From: Nostoc sp. XA010
GTDB lineage: Bacteria; Cyanobacteriota; Cyanobacteriia; Cyanobacteriales; Nostocaceae
Reading direction: 5' to 3'
Length of the DNA stretch: 64,000 nucleotides
Assembly: GCF_020829625.1 (NCBI RefSeq)
Contig: NZ_JAIVFX010000010.1
Span: forward strand, 194,837-258,836
Both the position numbers and the translations under genes were made by a program. The notes beneath the pieces were generated by a model. That model made no database searches. It was not told where the DNA came from and was given only the letters and a program-made list of their open reading frames with translations. Position 1 is the stretch's first letter. Every line of letters starts with the position of its first letter. Shown here in pieces: positions 42,081 to 51,532 of this stretch.

Positions 42081-43253
42081 ATGCCCTCACCTCTTAGTGT
42101 AACAAAAATTCATCGCCTCACAGCTTCAGTTTCAGTGTTAGCACTGACAATCAGCCTAGCTGCATGTGGCGGACAGCAAAACCCAGATAATACAGCCACC
42201 AATTCTGGCACTGCTACAGATACCACTGCCTCCAGCACAACCAAATTAGATTTGGGTGGAAATATAAAATTAAGCGGAGCTGGTGCGTCTTTCCCAGCAC
42301 CACTGTATGATACATGGTTTACGGATCTAAACAAAAAATATCCAAACCTGCAAGTTGACTATGCCTCAGTTGGTAGCGGTGCTGGAGTTGAGCAATTTAT
42401 CAAAGGGACTGTAGACTTTGGTGCCAGCGATGTTGCCATGAAGGATGAAGAAATCCAGAAGGTGCCAGCCGATAAAGGCGTTATTTTACTGCCTGTAACT
42501 GCTGGTAGTATCGTGCTAGCTTACAACTTGCCAGATGTTGCAGAACTAAAGCTACCACGAGCCGTTTACGCTGATATTCTACTAGGCAAAATCACGTCTT
42601 GGGATGATCCCCAAATTGCCAAGACTAACCCTGGTATAAAACTTCCAAAACAGGCAATCACAGTTGTTTATCGTTCTGATGGTAGCGGAACAACAGGTGT
42701 GTTTACAAAACACCTCAGTGCGATCAGCCCGGAGTGGAAGACTAAAGTTGGTGAAGGCAAAACTGTGAATTGGCCTAAGGGAGTTGGTGCTAAAGGGAAT
42801 GAGGGTGTTACCGCCCAAATCCAACAAACACAAGGTTCTATTGGTTATGTCGAGTACGGCTATGCCAAACAAAATAGTCTCAATTTTGCTGCTTTGGAAA
42901 ACAAAGGCGGTCAGTTTATTGTACCTACTGAGGAGTCAGCCTCTAAAACTCTGGCATCAGTAACTCTCCCGCCTGATCTCCGCGTCTTTATTTCCGATCC
43001 CGAAGGCGCTGATTCCTATCCCATCGTCACTTACACCTGGATTTTGGCTTACAAGAAATATCCCGATGCGGCAAAAGCTAAGGCTGTTGAAGCTGCGATC
43101 GAATACGCTTTAACTGAGGGTCAGAAGAATTCTGTGGCACTAGGGTATGTTCCTCTACCCCAAAACGTCATTACAAAGGTGGCTGCTGCTGCCGATCAAA
43201 TCAGTCCAGAGTATAAAATTGCTGTTGGTAGTGGTACTAGTGCTAGCAAGTAG
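42081..43253 (+). CDS. pstS: Phosphate ABC transporter substrate-binding lipoprotein
   Basis: A 390-residue periplasmic phosphate receptor of the high-affinity Pst system. The lipoprotein signal ends in the lipobox LAAC (LTISLAACGG), with a Ser/Thr-rich linker after it. The phosphate-binding segments LSGAGASFPAPLYDTW, VGSGAGVEQFI, DFGASDVAMKDEE and YRSDGSGTTGVFTKHLS are conserved. I use the ATG at 42081; an in-frame TTG three codons earlier is less likely. It is first of pstSCAB, with 184 bp to pstC, and is under a Pho box. Confidence 0.95.
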   Translation: MPSPLSVTKIHRLTASVSVLALTISLAACGGQQNPDNTATNSGTATDTTASSTTKLDLGGNIKLSGAGASFPAPLYDTWFTDLNKKYPNLQVDYASVGSGAGVEQFIKGTVDFGASDVAMKDEEIQKVPADKGVILLPVTAGSIVLAYNLPDVAELKLPRAVYADILLGKITSWDDPQIAKTNPGIKLPKQAITVVYRSDGSGTTGVFTKHLSAISPEWKTKVGEGKTVNWPKGVGAKGNEGVTAQIQQTQGSIGYVEYGYAKQNSLNFAALENKGGQFIVPTEESASKTLASVTLPPDLRVFISDPEGADSYPIVTYTWILAYKKYPDAAKAKAVEAAIEYALTEGQKNSVALGYVPLPQNVITKVAAAADQISPEYKIAVGSGTSASK

Positions 43254-43437
43254 CTACAGTCAAAATATGAGGCATTCCTAGATAATAATTTTTAGGCTGC
43301 TTACTAGACTAGAGGCATTCGTAATTTGGAACTCTGTGTTACCAATGTCTCAGTTTTAAAAGACGATGAGGCAACAAATTTGTTGATATGGTTGCCTCCC
43401 ATATCTTCCTCTGATTTAATTGTGAAAGTCGGTAGTC

Positions 43438-44388
43438 ATGACTACAAATTCTCAAAACCTTTCATCAGCGACAAAAAATCGCTCTGATGTAGAAAAGTCC
43501 CTAGATCAGGGTTTTATTTGGCTTACTAAAATTTTCGCCTTTGGGGTTGCTGCCGCTTTATTATGGATCGGCTTACAAGTTGCAATTGCTTCTTGGCCTG
43601 CCATCCAAAAGTTTGGTGCTAGCTTTTTAGCTAACACCACTTGGAACCCAGTTAATGATACCTACGGGGTGCTACCTCAAATTTATGGAACTCTCTTGAG
43701 TTCTTTTATCGGTTTACTGATAGCTGTACCGATTGGAGTTGGTACTGCTATTGTACTAAGCGAAGATTTTTTACCTGCAAAAGTGAAGTTGGTATTAGTT
43801 TTTGCGGTAGAACTGCTTGCAGCTATTCCCAGCGTTGTCTACGGCGTGTGGGGTATTTTTGTTTTAGTGCCTATCTTAACTAACTTGGGAAAATGGCTCA
43901 ATAGTTACTTTGGCTGGATACCATTTTTTAGCACCCCCCCTACAGGCCCAGGAATGTTACCGGCAGGAGTCATATTAGCAATTATGACTTTGCCCATCAT
44001 CACAGCTCTATCGCGCGATGCCTTAATATCTATACCCTCCAGTTTGCGCCAAGCCGCCGTAGGACTAGGAGCAACCCGATGGGAAACCATCTTGCAAATT
44101 CTGATTCCAGCAGCCTTTTCAGGGATAGTTAGTGCTGTGATGTTGTCACTAGGTCGGGCAATGGGAGAAACAATGGCTGTAACAATGTTAATTGGTAATT
44201 CCAACAACATTAGTATCTCACTGTTAGCACCAGGCAATACAATTTCTTCTCTACTAGCAAATCAATTTTCAGAAGCTAGTGGTTTGCAAGTTTCGGCTTT
44301 AATGTACGCTGCTTTAGTTCTATTCTTCTTGACCCTGGTAGTCAATATCATGGCCGAGTTTATCGTTCTGAGAGTCAAGCGACTGTAG
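43438..44388 (+). CDS. pstC: Phosphate ABC transporter permease PstC
   Basis: A 316-residue inner-membrane permease with six membrane segments. The PstC signature GVWGIFVLVPIL and the permease loop LRQAAVGLGATRWETILQIL followed by IPAAFSGIV are intact. It pairs with PstA to form the channel. It is the second gene of the cluster, 19 bp before pstA. Confidence 0.95.
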   Translation: MTTNSQNLSSATKNRSDVEKSLDQGFIWLTKIFAFGVAAALLWIGLQVAIASWPAIQKFGASFLANTTWNPVNDTYGVLPQIYGTLLSSFIGLLIAVPIGVGTAIVLSEDFLPAKVKLVLVFAVELLAAIPSVVYGVWGIFVLVPILTNLGKWLNSYFGWIPFFSTPPTGPGMLPAGVILAIMTLPIITALSRDALISIPSSLRQAAVGLGATRWETILQILIPAAFSGIVSAVMLSLGRAMGETMAVTMLIGNSNNISISLLAPGNTISSLLANQFSEASGLQVSALMYAALVLFFLTLVVNIMAEFIVLRVKRL

Positions 44389-44407
44389 CTTAGTTTTGGG
44401 TTGAATT

Positions 44408-45289
44408 ATGACTTCTAGTTTTCCAGAGCGCAGTCTAACTCGCGCTCCCATGTCTCAAAGGACACTGTTTAATACAGTAATGACTGTAGTTGCATTTATC
44501 TGTGGGGTATTGGCACTTGTGCCTTTGCTAGCAGTGCTTTCTTACGTCATTATTCAAGGCTTTAGCAGTTTGAGTCCCAGCCTCTTTTTTGAACTGCCGC
44601 CCAAAGCTTTACAACAGGGAGGAGGCTTTGGTAATGCAATTTTGGGCACACTATTAATGGTAGGAATTGCTGCCCTGATTAGTATTCCATTTGGTGTCTT
44701 GGCGGCGATTTACATCACAGAATTTAGCTCGGCCAATGTAGCAAGATGGGTACGTTTTGCGGCTAACGTCCTGAGCGGAGTCCCGTCAATTATTGCTGGA
44801 GTATTTGCTTATGGCATTGTAGTTTTGACACTGGTAAAGTTAAACTTAGGATCATACTCTGCTCTAGGTGGAGGGTTTGCACTGGCAATTTTGATGTTGC
44901 CAATTATTGTCCGAACCACTGATGAAGCCTTGCAGTTAGTATCGCAAGATTTGCGACAAGCATCTGTAGGGTTAGGAGCAACTAACTTTCAAACAGTTAG
45001 TCAAGTAGTGTTGCCAGCAGCCCTACCAGCTATTGTAACTGGGGCAACCCTAGCGATCGCCAGAGCATCTGGAGAAACCGCACCTTTACTATTTACCGCC
45101 CTGTTTTCCAATTTTTGGCCTGGTAGCTTATTTGAACCCACAGCTTCTCTTGCTGTTTTAGTTTACAAATATGCCATTTCTCCGTTTAAAAATTGGCAAT
45201 CACTAGCTTGGGCAGCATCTTTGATTTTGGTATTGATGGTTTTAATCACAAGTATCATCGCTCGCTGGGCAACCCGCAAGAAAGCTTAG
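44408..45289 (+). CDS. pstA: Phosphate ABC transporter permease PstA
   Basis: A 293-residue partner permease of PstC with six membrane segments. The SGVPSIIAGVFAYGIVVLTL segment and permease loop LRQASVGLGATNFQTVSQVV followed by LPAALPAIVTG are typical, as is the ARASGETAPLLFTAL region near residue 220. It lies 57 bp before pstB in the same operon. An internal ATG (MSQRTLFN, residue 15) is a possible alternative start. Confidence 0.95.
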   Translation: MTSSFPERSLTRAPMSQRTLFNTVMTVVAFICGVLALVPLLAVLSYVIIQGFSSLSPSLFFELPPKALQQGGGFGNAILGTLLMVGIAALISIPFGVLAAIYITEFSSANVARWVRFAANVLSGVPSIIAGVFAYGIVVLTLVKLNLGSYSALGGGFALAILMLPIIVRTTDEALQLVSQDLRQASVGLGATNFQTVSQVVLPAALPAIVTGATLAIARASGETAPLLFTALFSNFWPGSLFEPTASLAVLVYKYAISPFKNWQSLAWAASLILVLMVLITSIIARWATRKKA

Positions 45290-45346
45290 TCGAATAGCAT
45301 CTACATAGCGGATTTGTATCGCTAAAACTAATACTACATTTAATTT

Positions 45347-46153
45347 ATGGCTAACAACATTAGCACAGTCAACGATACTCAAACCGTTTTACGCACCGAA
45401 AACCTCAACGTTTACTACGGCAAATTTTTAGCCTTGAAAGATATCTGGCTAGATATTCCAAAAAATCAGGTTACAGCCTTTATTGGCCCTTCTGGTTGTG
45501 GTAAAAGTACGTTGTTACGATGCTATAACCGCCTCAATGACCTGATTGAGTCATTTCGGGCAGAAGGTAAAATACTTTTTTACGATAAAAACTTGTATGC
45601 ATCCGACATTGATCCTGTAGAGGTGCGTCGTCGGATTGGGATGGTGTTTCAAAGACCAAACCCGTTTCCAAAATCGATTTATGACAATATTGCTTTTGGA
45701 GCCAAAATCAACGGCTACAAAGGCAATATGGATGAATTGGTAGAACGGAGTTTGCGACAAGCAGCTTTGTGGGACGAAGTAAAGGACAAACTGCGACAAA
45801 GTGGTTCGTCTTTATCTGGTGGACAACAACAAAGGTTATGTATTGCTCGTGCGATCGCAGTCCAACCTGAAATTATATTAATGGATGAACCTTGCTCTGC
45901 CCTTGATCCTATTTCCACGTTGCGGGTTGAAGAATTAATTCACCAACTTAAAGAGCAATATACCATCGTTATCGTTACCCATAATATGCAGCAAGCAGCG
46001 CGGGTTTCTGATAAAACAGCCTTTTTTAATGTTAAAACTACAGAAAGCGGAGGTCGTAACGGCTACATGGTAGAGTACGACGCCACAGAATTAATTTTCA
46101 ACAATCCTCAGCAGCAAGATACCAGAGATTACGTTAGCGGTAGATTTGGATAA
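45347..46153 (+). CDS. pstB: Phosphate ABC transporter ATPase PstB
   Basis: A 268-residue ATPase that energises phosphate uptake. Walker A GPSGCGKST (about 47-55), the Q-loop region MVFQRPNPFPKSIYDNIAFG, the signature LSGGQQQRLCIARAIA and Walker B IILMDEPCSALDP are intact. The CYNRLNDLI segment is specific to PstB. It ends the cluster; no phoU follows in this window. Confidence 0.97.
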   Translation: MANNISTVNDTQTVLRTENLNVYYGKFLALKDIWLDIPKNQVTAFIGPSGCGKSTLLRCYNRLNDLIESFRAEGKILFYDKNLYASDIDPVEVRRRIGMVFQRPNPFPKSIYDNIAFGAKINGYKGNMDELVERSLRQAALWDEVKDKLRQSGSSLSGGQQQRLCIARAIAVQPEIILMDEPCSALDPISTLRVEELIHQLKEQYTIVIVTHNMQQAARVSDKTAFFNVKTTESGGRNGYMVEYDATELIFNNPQQQDTRDYVSGRFG

Positions 46154-46583
46154 GTAGATAAATATTAAAGATTGTTGATTTTAAAACAATGAGGGATACT
46201 CGAAAATTTGCGTTGCTGAATTAGGGGATGATTTCGCATAATTTATAACGAATTTCCAATGGTTTCACCCGCCAATTCATCCCGCATTTATGCAATACCC
46301 GAGAATTCAAGCTGGGCGATATTCCTCTAGTTTTTAATTTGTTTGCCAAGGTTAGCGTAGGCGTACCTCTCCGTAGGCATTGCTTACTCAATCATGGCTG
46401 TTTCTTAGTCAATAAAAGCAATAATTAAGCTGTTTAATATTAAGCCTTAGCTTTACTGGGCGGGGTTCAGACACCCACTCCAAAATAGCGCGACACATAG
46501 AGCAATAGGGTATTTTGCCCTTTATTTTCTAAAAATAAGGTGCATTTCTACCGTGCTGCACTAGTGCATTTCAAACTTTTTTA
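46154..46583. other. 430-bp spacer with a GCGTAGGCGTA repeat
   Basis: Between pstB and the tRNA gene. A copy of the GC-rich interspersed repeat lies at 46351-46383 (GTTAGCGTAGGCGTACCTCT, CCGTAGGCATTGC). No gene or clear terminator is seen. Confidence 0.55.
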
Positions 46584-46654
46584 AGCGGGCGGCGGGAATC
46601 GAACCCGCATTAATAGCTTGGAAGGCTATAGTTTTACCACTAAACTACGCCCGC
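46584..46654 (-). tRNA. tRNA-Gly (UCC)
   Basis: On the minus strand the acceptor GCGGGCG pairs with CGCCCGC. The D arm is GTTTAGTGGTAAAAC. The anticodon stem ATAGC/GCTAT encloses loop CTTCCAA, anticodon TCC. The T arm is GCGGGTTCGAATCCCGC, and the discriminator is T. CCA is not encoded. Gly is the expected identity for this anticodon. Confidence 0.96.
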
Positions 46655-46703
46655 ACAATTCCAACCCTATAAATATAACACAGCTTTTGTAAAAATTCAA
46701 GCA

Positions 46704-47936
46704 TTAGTTGGAATTAGCAGGTTGGATGTTGATTCTGACATACAGATTGCTTAATTCTGGTTTTGTGCCATCGTTGTTGTGAGCAGCAATAAAGTTTTCT
46801 GTTTTAAAAACTTCGCTGAGGACCTGCTGGTATGTGCTTTTTTCACTTTGCAGTGTTAGTGGTTCTATTTCTAGAACTACAGCCTGTTGAAAATTGCCAT
46901 TGTTATCAATTATGAAACTAGCCAAGAGTTGTGCTGGTTCAAGTCCAGAATTCTGAACGAGAAAACTTGAGTCTAATTCTTTTGTGTTGCTTCCCCTATA
47001 TAAAGCAATAACGTCCGGTAAAGCATCTTGTCGTAATCTTCCTGATTGTATCAAGCTACTGACTTCATCTCTAAGCAAAGGAGCTACTATTGCTACTGAT
47101 GCTCCTTGGGCAGGGGTACGTGGAGTTTCCTTAGCCGATGTTGCGGGAGTTTCCTGAGTAGGGGCGCGTGGAGTTTCTCTAGTCGGTGTTGCTGGCGTTT
47201 CCTGAGCGGGGGGGGTGCGTGGAGTTTCTCTAGTCGGTGTTGCTGGCGTTTCCTGAGCGGGGGGGGTGCGTGGAGTTTCTCTAGTCGGAGTTACTGGCGT
47301 TTCCTGAGCGGAGGTAGGTGGCGTTTTTCTATTTTCAGCTTCCGAATCTGGTGAATTTGATGGAATACCTGTTGGTAGTAGTGTTCCCTTTCCCAGTTTG
47401 ATTTCTTGACGACGGTTCCAAGGTAGATTACCGACTGGAACTGTAGGTGTCGGTGTCGGTGTCAGTGTTGGTGTCGGTGTCGGTGTTGGTTTAGAATTCG
47501 GCGTCAGTGTCGCCCTAGCAACTCTTTGTTGCCTAAAGGGTTGCCTATTAGGTTGAGAGGCGTAAGTTTGCTTCTTCTGCTGGAGATTATCAGCAGGATT
47601 TATTGTGCCAAAATTTTGATTTCTGGGCGTAGTTCGGGCTGTTTGTGATGAACGTGCTGGTAAAAACTTTTTAGTTGCGGATGCTGGCTTTGGCGAAACT
47701 GTTTTGGCTGTTGATTTTGATTTTGGAGCAATTTCTATCAATTCAATGGGAACAGCAGATTGACTTTGTTGGGGAAACCACAAACTAAATGCATTAGATG
47801 AGCGCATCAGCCAGAACGCTAGCAAGTGCAGAGAGACTGAACCTATAATGACAGAAATCCACAAAGCTGGTGGATCGCTGTGTCGCCTCCAGACTGTGCT
47901 TGGAATTGGAGTTTTGTCTGCAACTGATAGTGGCAT
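46704..47936 (-). CDS. TonB-like Pro-rich envelope protein with tandem repeats
   Basis: A 410-residue protein. One N-terminal membrane anchor (about 25-45, WISVIIGSVSLHLLAFWLM) is followed by a basic, Pro/Thr-rich region with a PTPTPTLTPTPTPT run and near-identical 17-residue repeats (AQETPATPTRETPRTPP). The C-terminal 130 residues (VAPLLRDEVSSLIQSGRLRQ, LASFIIDNNGNFQQAVVLEI) form a globular periplasmic domain of TonB/energy-transducer type in topology, though I cannot confirm the family. The repeats contain two C8 tracts (G8 on the plus strand, 47208-47215 and 47259-47266). Confidence 0.7.
   Translation of the reverse strand: MPLSVADKTPIPSTVWRRHSDPPALWISVIIGSVSLHLLAFWLMRSSNAFSLWFPQQSQSAVPIELIEIAPKSKSTAKTVSPKPASATKKFLPARSSQTARTTPRNQNFGTINPADNLQQKKQTYASQPNRQPFRQQRVARATLTPNSKPTPTPTPTLTPTPTPTVPVGNLPWNRRQEIKLGKGTLLPTGIPSNSPDSEAENRKTPPTSAQETPVTPTRETPRTPPAQETPATPTRETPRTPPAQETPATPTRETPRAPTQETPATSAKETPRTPAQGASVAIVAPLLRDEVSSLIQSGRLRQDALPDVIALYRGSNTKELDSSFLVQNSGLEPAQLLASFIIDNNGNFQQAVVLEIEPLTLQSEKSTYQQVLSEVFKTENFIAAHNNDGTKPELSNLYVRINIQPANSN
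47140..47320. repeat. 51-bp tandem repeats with G8 tracts inside the TonB-like gene
   Basis: Units starting GGCGTTTCCTGAGCGG recur at 51-bp spacing (47194, 47245, with diverged flanking copies). Two consecutive units include an eight-G homopolymer. They encode AQETPATPTRETPRTPP. Confidence 0.85.
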
Positions 47937-48004
47937 ATTATATAAACTGGATATGATTAGGCACTCTTACTCATTGCTAATGCTTTAAAATACCAGTCTA
48001 AATT

Positions 48005-51000
48005 TTAGCGATTAACCATTACCTCTGGTGTAACAGCGAAAGTCAAAACTGTTTCATCTACTCCTTTAAGTTCTAGCGGACTACCTTTAGTAATTTCTTC
48101 TTCCTGCAAATAATCTGCCACGGCAGCAGAAACTAAGATTGTACCGGGAACAGCAGCAGCCTGCAACCTTGCAGCAATATTCACACTTGGGCCAATGGCA
48201 GTATAATCAGCTCGTTGAGCACTACCAAACATCCCCACAACAGCAGTACCTTGGTGGATACCACACCGAAACTGGACGCTAGTAAGTCTGTCACCATCGA
48301 ATACACCTTGGTTTCGCCAGCGCTGGTTCAACTCAGCTAGTGAGCGGTGCATTGCTCTTGCTGTATTGATAGCACGACGCACTTGTTCATTGGGGGTTAG
48401 CTCTTCCGGCGCTCCATATAAAGCTAAAATAGCATCTCCCATAAATTTATCTACAGTGCCGCCATTGCCAAATACAACTTTGGTCATGGCTTCTAAATAT
48501 TCATTTAGTAACTCTGCGACTCGTCGGGATCTGAGAGTATTTGATAGCTGTGTAAAACCCACGATATCACTAAACAAAACTGTAATTAAGCGTGGTTCTG
48601 GGCGCAAATCTAACGTCAAATCTCCGGTTGCAGCTTTTTGTACCAATACAGCCGGTAAAAAGCGCTTTAGCACCGATTCTGTTAAATAAGTATTTAACTC
48701 TATGATTCGCCGTTCATTTTCCTTCAATGCCAAAAGATTCCGAACTTCCGCCAAAAGTTCCCGATCGTTAAATGGTTTTGCTAAATAAGCATCTGCACCA
48801 TGTTCTGTACCTTCGATGCGGGTTTCCTCATCAGCTTTTGCTGTCAGCAGAATGATTGGTATTCCTTTCAACTTCTCCTCTTTGCGGATCATCTGAATCA
48901 TTTCAAGTCCGCTCACCAAGGGCATCATTAAGTCAGTCACAATCAAGCTGGGTATAATTTCCTTAGCTAGACTGTGCCCTTCAGAACCGTTACGAGCTGT
49001 GCGTACATGATAGCCATTGCGGCGGAAAATCTCAGATACATAGGTTCGTAAATCCGGGTTGTCATCTACAACTAAAATTGAGTGCTGAGTCTTAAGTGTT
49101 GAGTCTTGAGTATCAATACTAGGGGAGGAGTTTATTGTACTATCTTCAATATTGTCTGTTGTTGATACCAGTTCTAAATCAGCCAATTCTACGCTAGCGC
49201 GGCTTGTATTCAGTTCGGTAGGCGTTTCTAGTACTTGCTGTGTGGGTAAATGAGCATTTCCAGTCACAAGCCACAAACTAAAGGTAGTGCCTTGGCCGTA
49301 AACTGATTCCACAGTGACTTGACCACCATGTAATTCGACCAATTCTTTAACTAAAGCTAAACCCAAACCACTACCTTCATAGGATCGGTTTGCTGAACCT
49401 TCAGCTTGGCGAAAGCGCTCAAAGAGGTGAGGAATTTGTTCTTTAACAATGCCTATTCCAGTATCTTCTACTTGTAGTATGCAGCGATCGCGTTCAGATT
49501 TTAGTCTGACAATAATCATCCCACCTTCGGGAGTAAACTTCATGGCATTTGACAGGAGGTTATAAACCACCTTGTCAAATTTTTCCATGTCCAAGTACAC
49601 TGGAGAACATTCATCTAACTGGGTGACGAGATGCAATCTCTTTTTCTCGCAGTAGGGACGAAAAGATTCCACAATTTGGGTGACAAATTCTGCTAAATCG
49701 CAGGGATGGAAGCTAGGCTGCATTCTCCCTGCATTCAGACGTTGTAAATCCAGGAGTTGATTTACCAGTCGCAGCAAACGGCGGGAGTTACGCAGGGCGA
49801 TCGCACTTTGGGAGTAAGATAATCCTTCACCAGCCGCCACCGCCGACTCTAAAGGCCCTTGAATCAAGGTGATGGGTGTACGAAACTCATGGGAAATATT
49901 TTGGAAAAATTCAGTTTTTTGTTTATCTAATTCCAGTAAGCGTTCAGCTTGTTGGCGAGTTTTTTGATACAGGTATGACTGCTGCACAGCGATCGCTGCT
50001 TGAGCTGCCACTGCTTTAGCCAAATCAATATCAGATGACAGCCATCGGCGTACTTTTTTACCTTCATGTAAAGTAATACTACCGATACATTTACCATCAG
50101 CCAATAATGGCACAAACATTAGCGATCGCGCTGGCATGTTTAACGGCAAATCAAAACCCTGCACATCTGAGGGAGAATGGCTCACATTACCAATTACCAC
50201 TGGTTCATGAGTCTGTAGCATTTGTTGGAGGATTGGATTCTCCTGTATAGATGCTTGAGAATAGGGCAATCTCGGAGGCAATAGGTTATTCTTGCTACTT
50301 GAATTATTGTCTGGGGCTGGCGATGCCTGGTTTAAGCTGTCCCTACGCAAATTTTCTGAATGTTGAAAACTGTCATACAAGCCCACACAGTGAACAAACT
50401 CATCTTCATCTGTCCACAAAGACAGGATGCAGCCATCTACTTGTAAAGCTTGTCCCAATTGCTGGGTAATCGCCGCAAAAATATCTTGGGGGTCTAAGCT
50501 AGAGCGAATCGCGCTAGTAATTGTATTAATTAAAGCTTCTCGCTTGGCAAGGGCACGTACTTGCTCGTAAGCATAAGCTTGAGACAAAGCTAAAGCTGCC
50601 TGATCCGCCACCATCAACACTAGCTGCACCTCATCCTCTTCCCACAAGCGAGGCACAGAACACTGATGCAGTGCCAGCACTGCCATCAGTTCTTGTTGGC
50701 AGATCAATGGCACAACTAAACTAGAGCAAATGTTAGCGGCAGTAAAAGCTTCCCCACGTTGGCGCAGTTCGGGAGTATTACCGTGAATACGCTCATCATC
50801 AGTTACATCGTGAATCACCTGGACTTCACGAGTTTCCCAGACCGTTTGAGCCAAAAGAGGCAGAGGCGTAGAGGTTGACAGGGACACAGCAGAAGAATTA
50901 TTTGCCTGCACCCCTGCTTCTTCAAAAAGAGGCTTCTGATAAATAAATCCTTTATCCGCTAACTGCTCATCTTGGAAGGGACGTAATAGGCAAACATCCA

Positions 51001-51532
51001 CCTCCAACATGTGACCTACTGTATCTACAATTGCCTGCAAAATTTGGCGATAGTCTAAAGCACTGCGAATTGTATTTGTGACAGTATTCAGCAGCGATTC
51101 TTGCCGAAGTGTGCGAGTAAGCTCGCGGGTACGGGCTTTGAGAACATTGTGAGTATCCAAAGCTTGGCGTACCACTGCTTTGAGTTCCTCAGCTTCCCAC
51201 GGTTTCGTAACGTATTTAAATACCTTACCAGCGTTAATTGCTTCCACCAGGTCTTCGACATCGGTATAGCCAGTTAAAATAATCCGGATAATATCTGGAT
51301 ATTGAGTTGCTGTCAGGCTCAAAAATTCTGTACCGCTCATCATCGGCATCCGCTGATCCGAGATGATCACCGCGACCTCCCCCTCTTGAACCAGCAGATC
51401 GAGTGCCGCAGGGCCAGAGTTTGCCCTTAGCACCTTATAGTCGCGATAGAAAGTGCGGTAAAGCAAGTCAAGGTTGTCTGGTTCATCATCGACAACCAAA
51501 ATTTTAGGCTTACTGTTTGCTTGGGATTTCAT
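48005..51532 (-). CDS. cyaC: CyaC-type hybrid sensor kinase-adenylate cyclase
   Basis: A 1175-residue signalling protein. Domain order: REC1 (about 10-125), GAF1 (about 150-310), GAF2 (about 335-520), HisKA with His near 545 in NISHEFRTPITLIQG, HATPase (N box NLLSNAMKFT, DTGIGI, GSGLGLAL), REC2 (about 818-935, IVTDLMMPLVSG), and a C-terminal class III cyclase (about 975-1165). The cyclase has metal Asp in LFSDIVGFT and GDAILALYG, Lys in DKFMGD and Thr in YTAIGPSVNIAARL, the Lys/Thr pair I recall from CyaC. It makes cAMP under phosphorelay control. The length and order match Anabaena and Spirulina CyaC. It is monocistronic. Confidence 0.92.
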   Translation of the reverse strand: MKSQANSKPKILVVDDEPDNLDLLYRTFYRDYKVLRANSGPAALDLLVQEGEVAVIISDQRMPMMSGTEFLSLTATQYPDIIRIILTGYTDVEDLVEAINAGKVFKYVTKPWEAEELKAVVRQALDTHNVLKARTRELTRTLRQESLLNTVTNTIRSALDYRQILQAIVDTVGHMLEVDVCLLRPFQDEQLADKGFIYQKPLFEEAGVQANNSSAVSLSTSTPLPLLAQTVWETREVQVIHDVTDDERIHGNTPELRQRGEAFTAANICSSLVVPLICQQELMAVLALHQCSVPRLWEEDEVQLVLMVADQAALALSQAYAYEQVRALAKREALINTITSAIRSSLDPQDIFAAITQQLGQALQVDGCILSLWTDEDEFVHCVGLYDSFQHSENLRRDSLNQASPAPDNNSSSKNNLLPPRLPYSQASIQENPILQQMLQTHEPVVIGNVSHSPSDVQGFDLPLNMPARSLMFVPLLADGKCIGSITLHEGKKVRRWLSSDIDLAKAVAAQAAIAVQQSYLYQKTRQQAERLLELDKQKTEFFQNISHEFRTPITLIQGPLESAVAAGEGLSYSQSAIALRNSRRLLRLVNQLLDLQRLNAGRMQPSFHPCDLAEFVTQIVESFRPYCEKKRLHLVTQLDECSPVYLDMEKFDKVVYNLLSNAMKFTPEGGMIIVRLKSERDRCILQVEDTGIGIVKEQIPHLFERFRQAEGSANRSYEGSGLGLALVKELVELHGGQVTVESVYGQGTTFSLWLVTGNAHLPTQQVLETPTELNTSRASVELADLELVSTTDNIEDSTINSSPSIDTQDSTLKTQHSILVVDDNPDLRTYVSEIFRRNGYHVRTARNGSEGHSLAKEIIPSLIVTDLMMPLVSGLEMIQMIRKEEKLKGIPIILLTAKADEETRIEGTEHGADAYLAKPFNDRELLAEVRNLLALKENERRIIELNTYLTESVLKRFLPAVLVQKAATGDLTLDLRPEPRLITVLFSDIVGFTQLSNTLRSRRVAELLNEYLEAMTKVVFGNGGTVDKFMGDAILALYGAPEELTPNEQVRRAINTARAMHRSLAELNQRWRNQGVFDGDRLTSVQFRCGIHQGTAVVGMFGSAQRADYTAIGPSVNIAARLQAAAVPGTILVSAAVADYLQEEEITKGSPLELKGVDETVLTFAVTPEVMVNR

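Noticed and set aside
47106..47354. 82-residue plus-strand frame
   Set aside because: A shadow of the tandem repeats of the TonB-like gene on the other strand.
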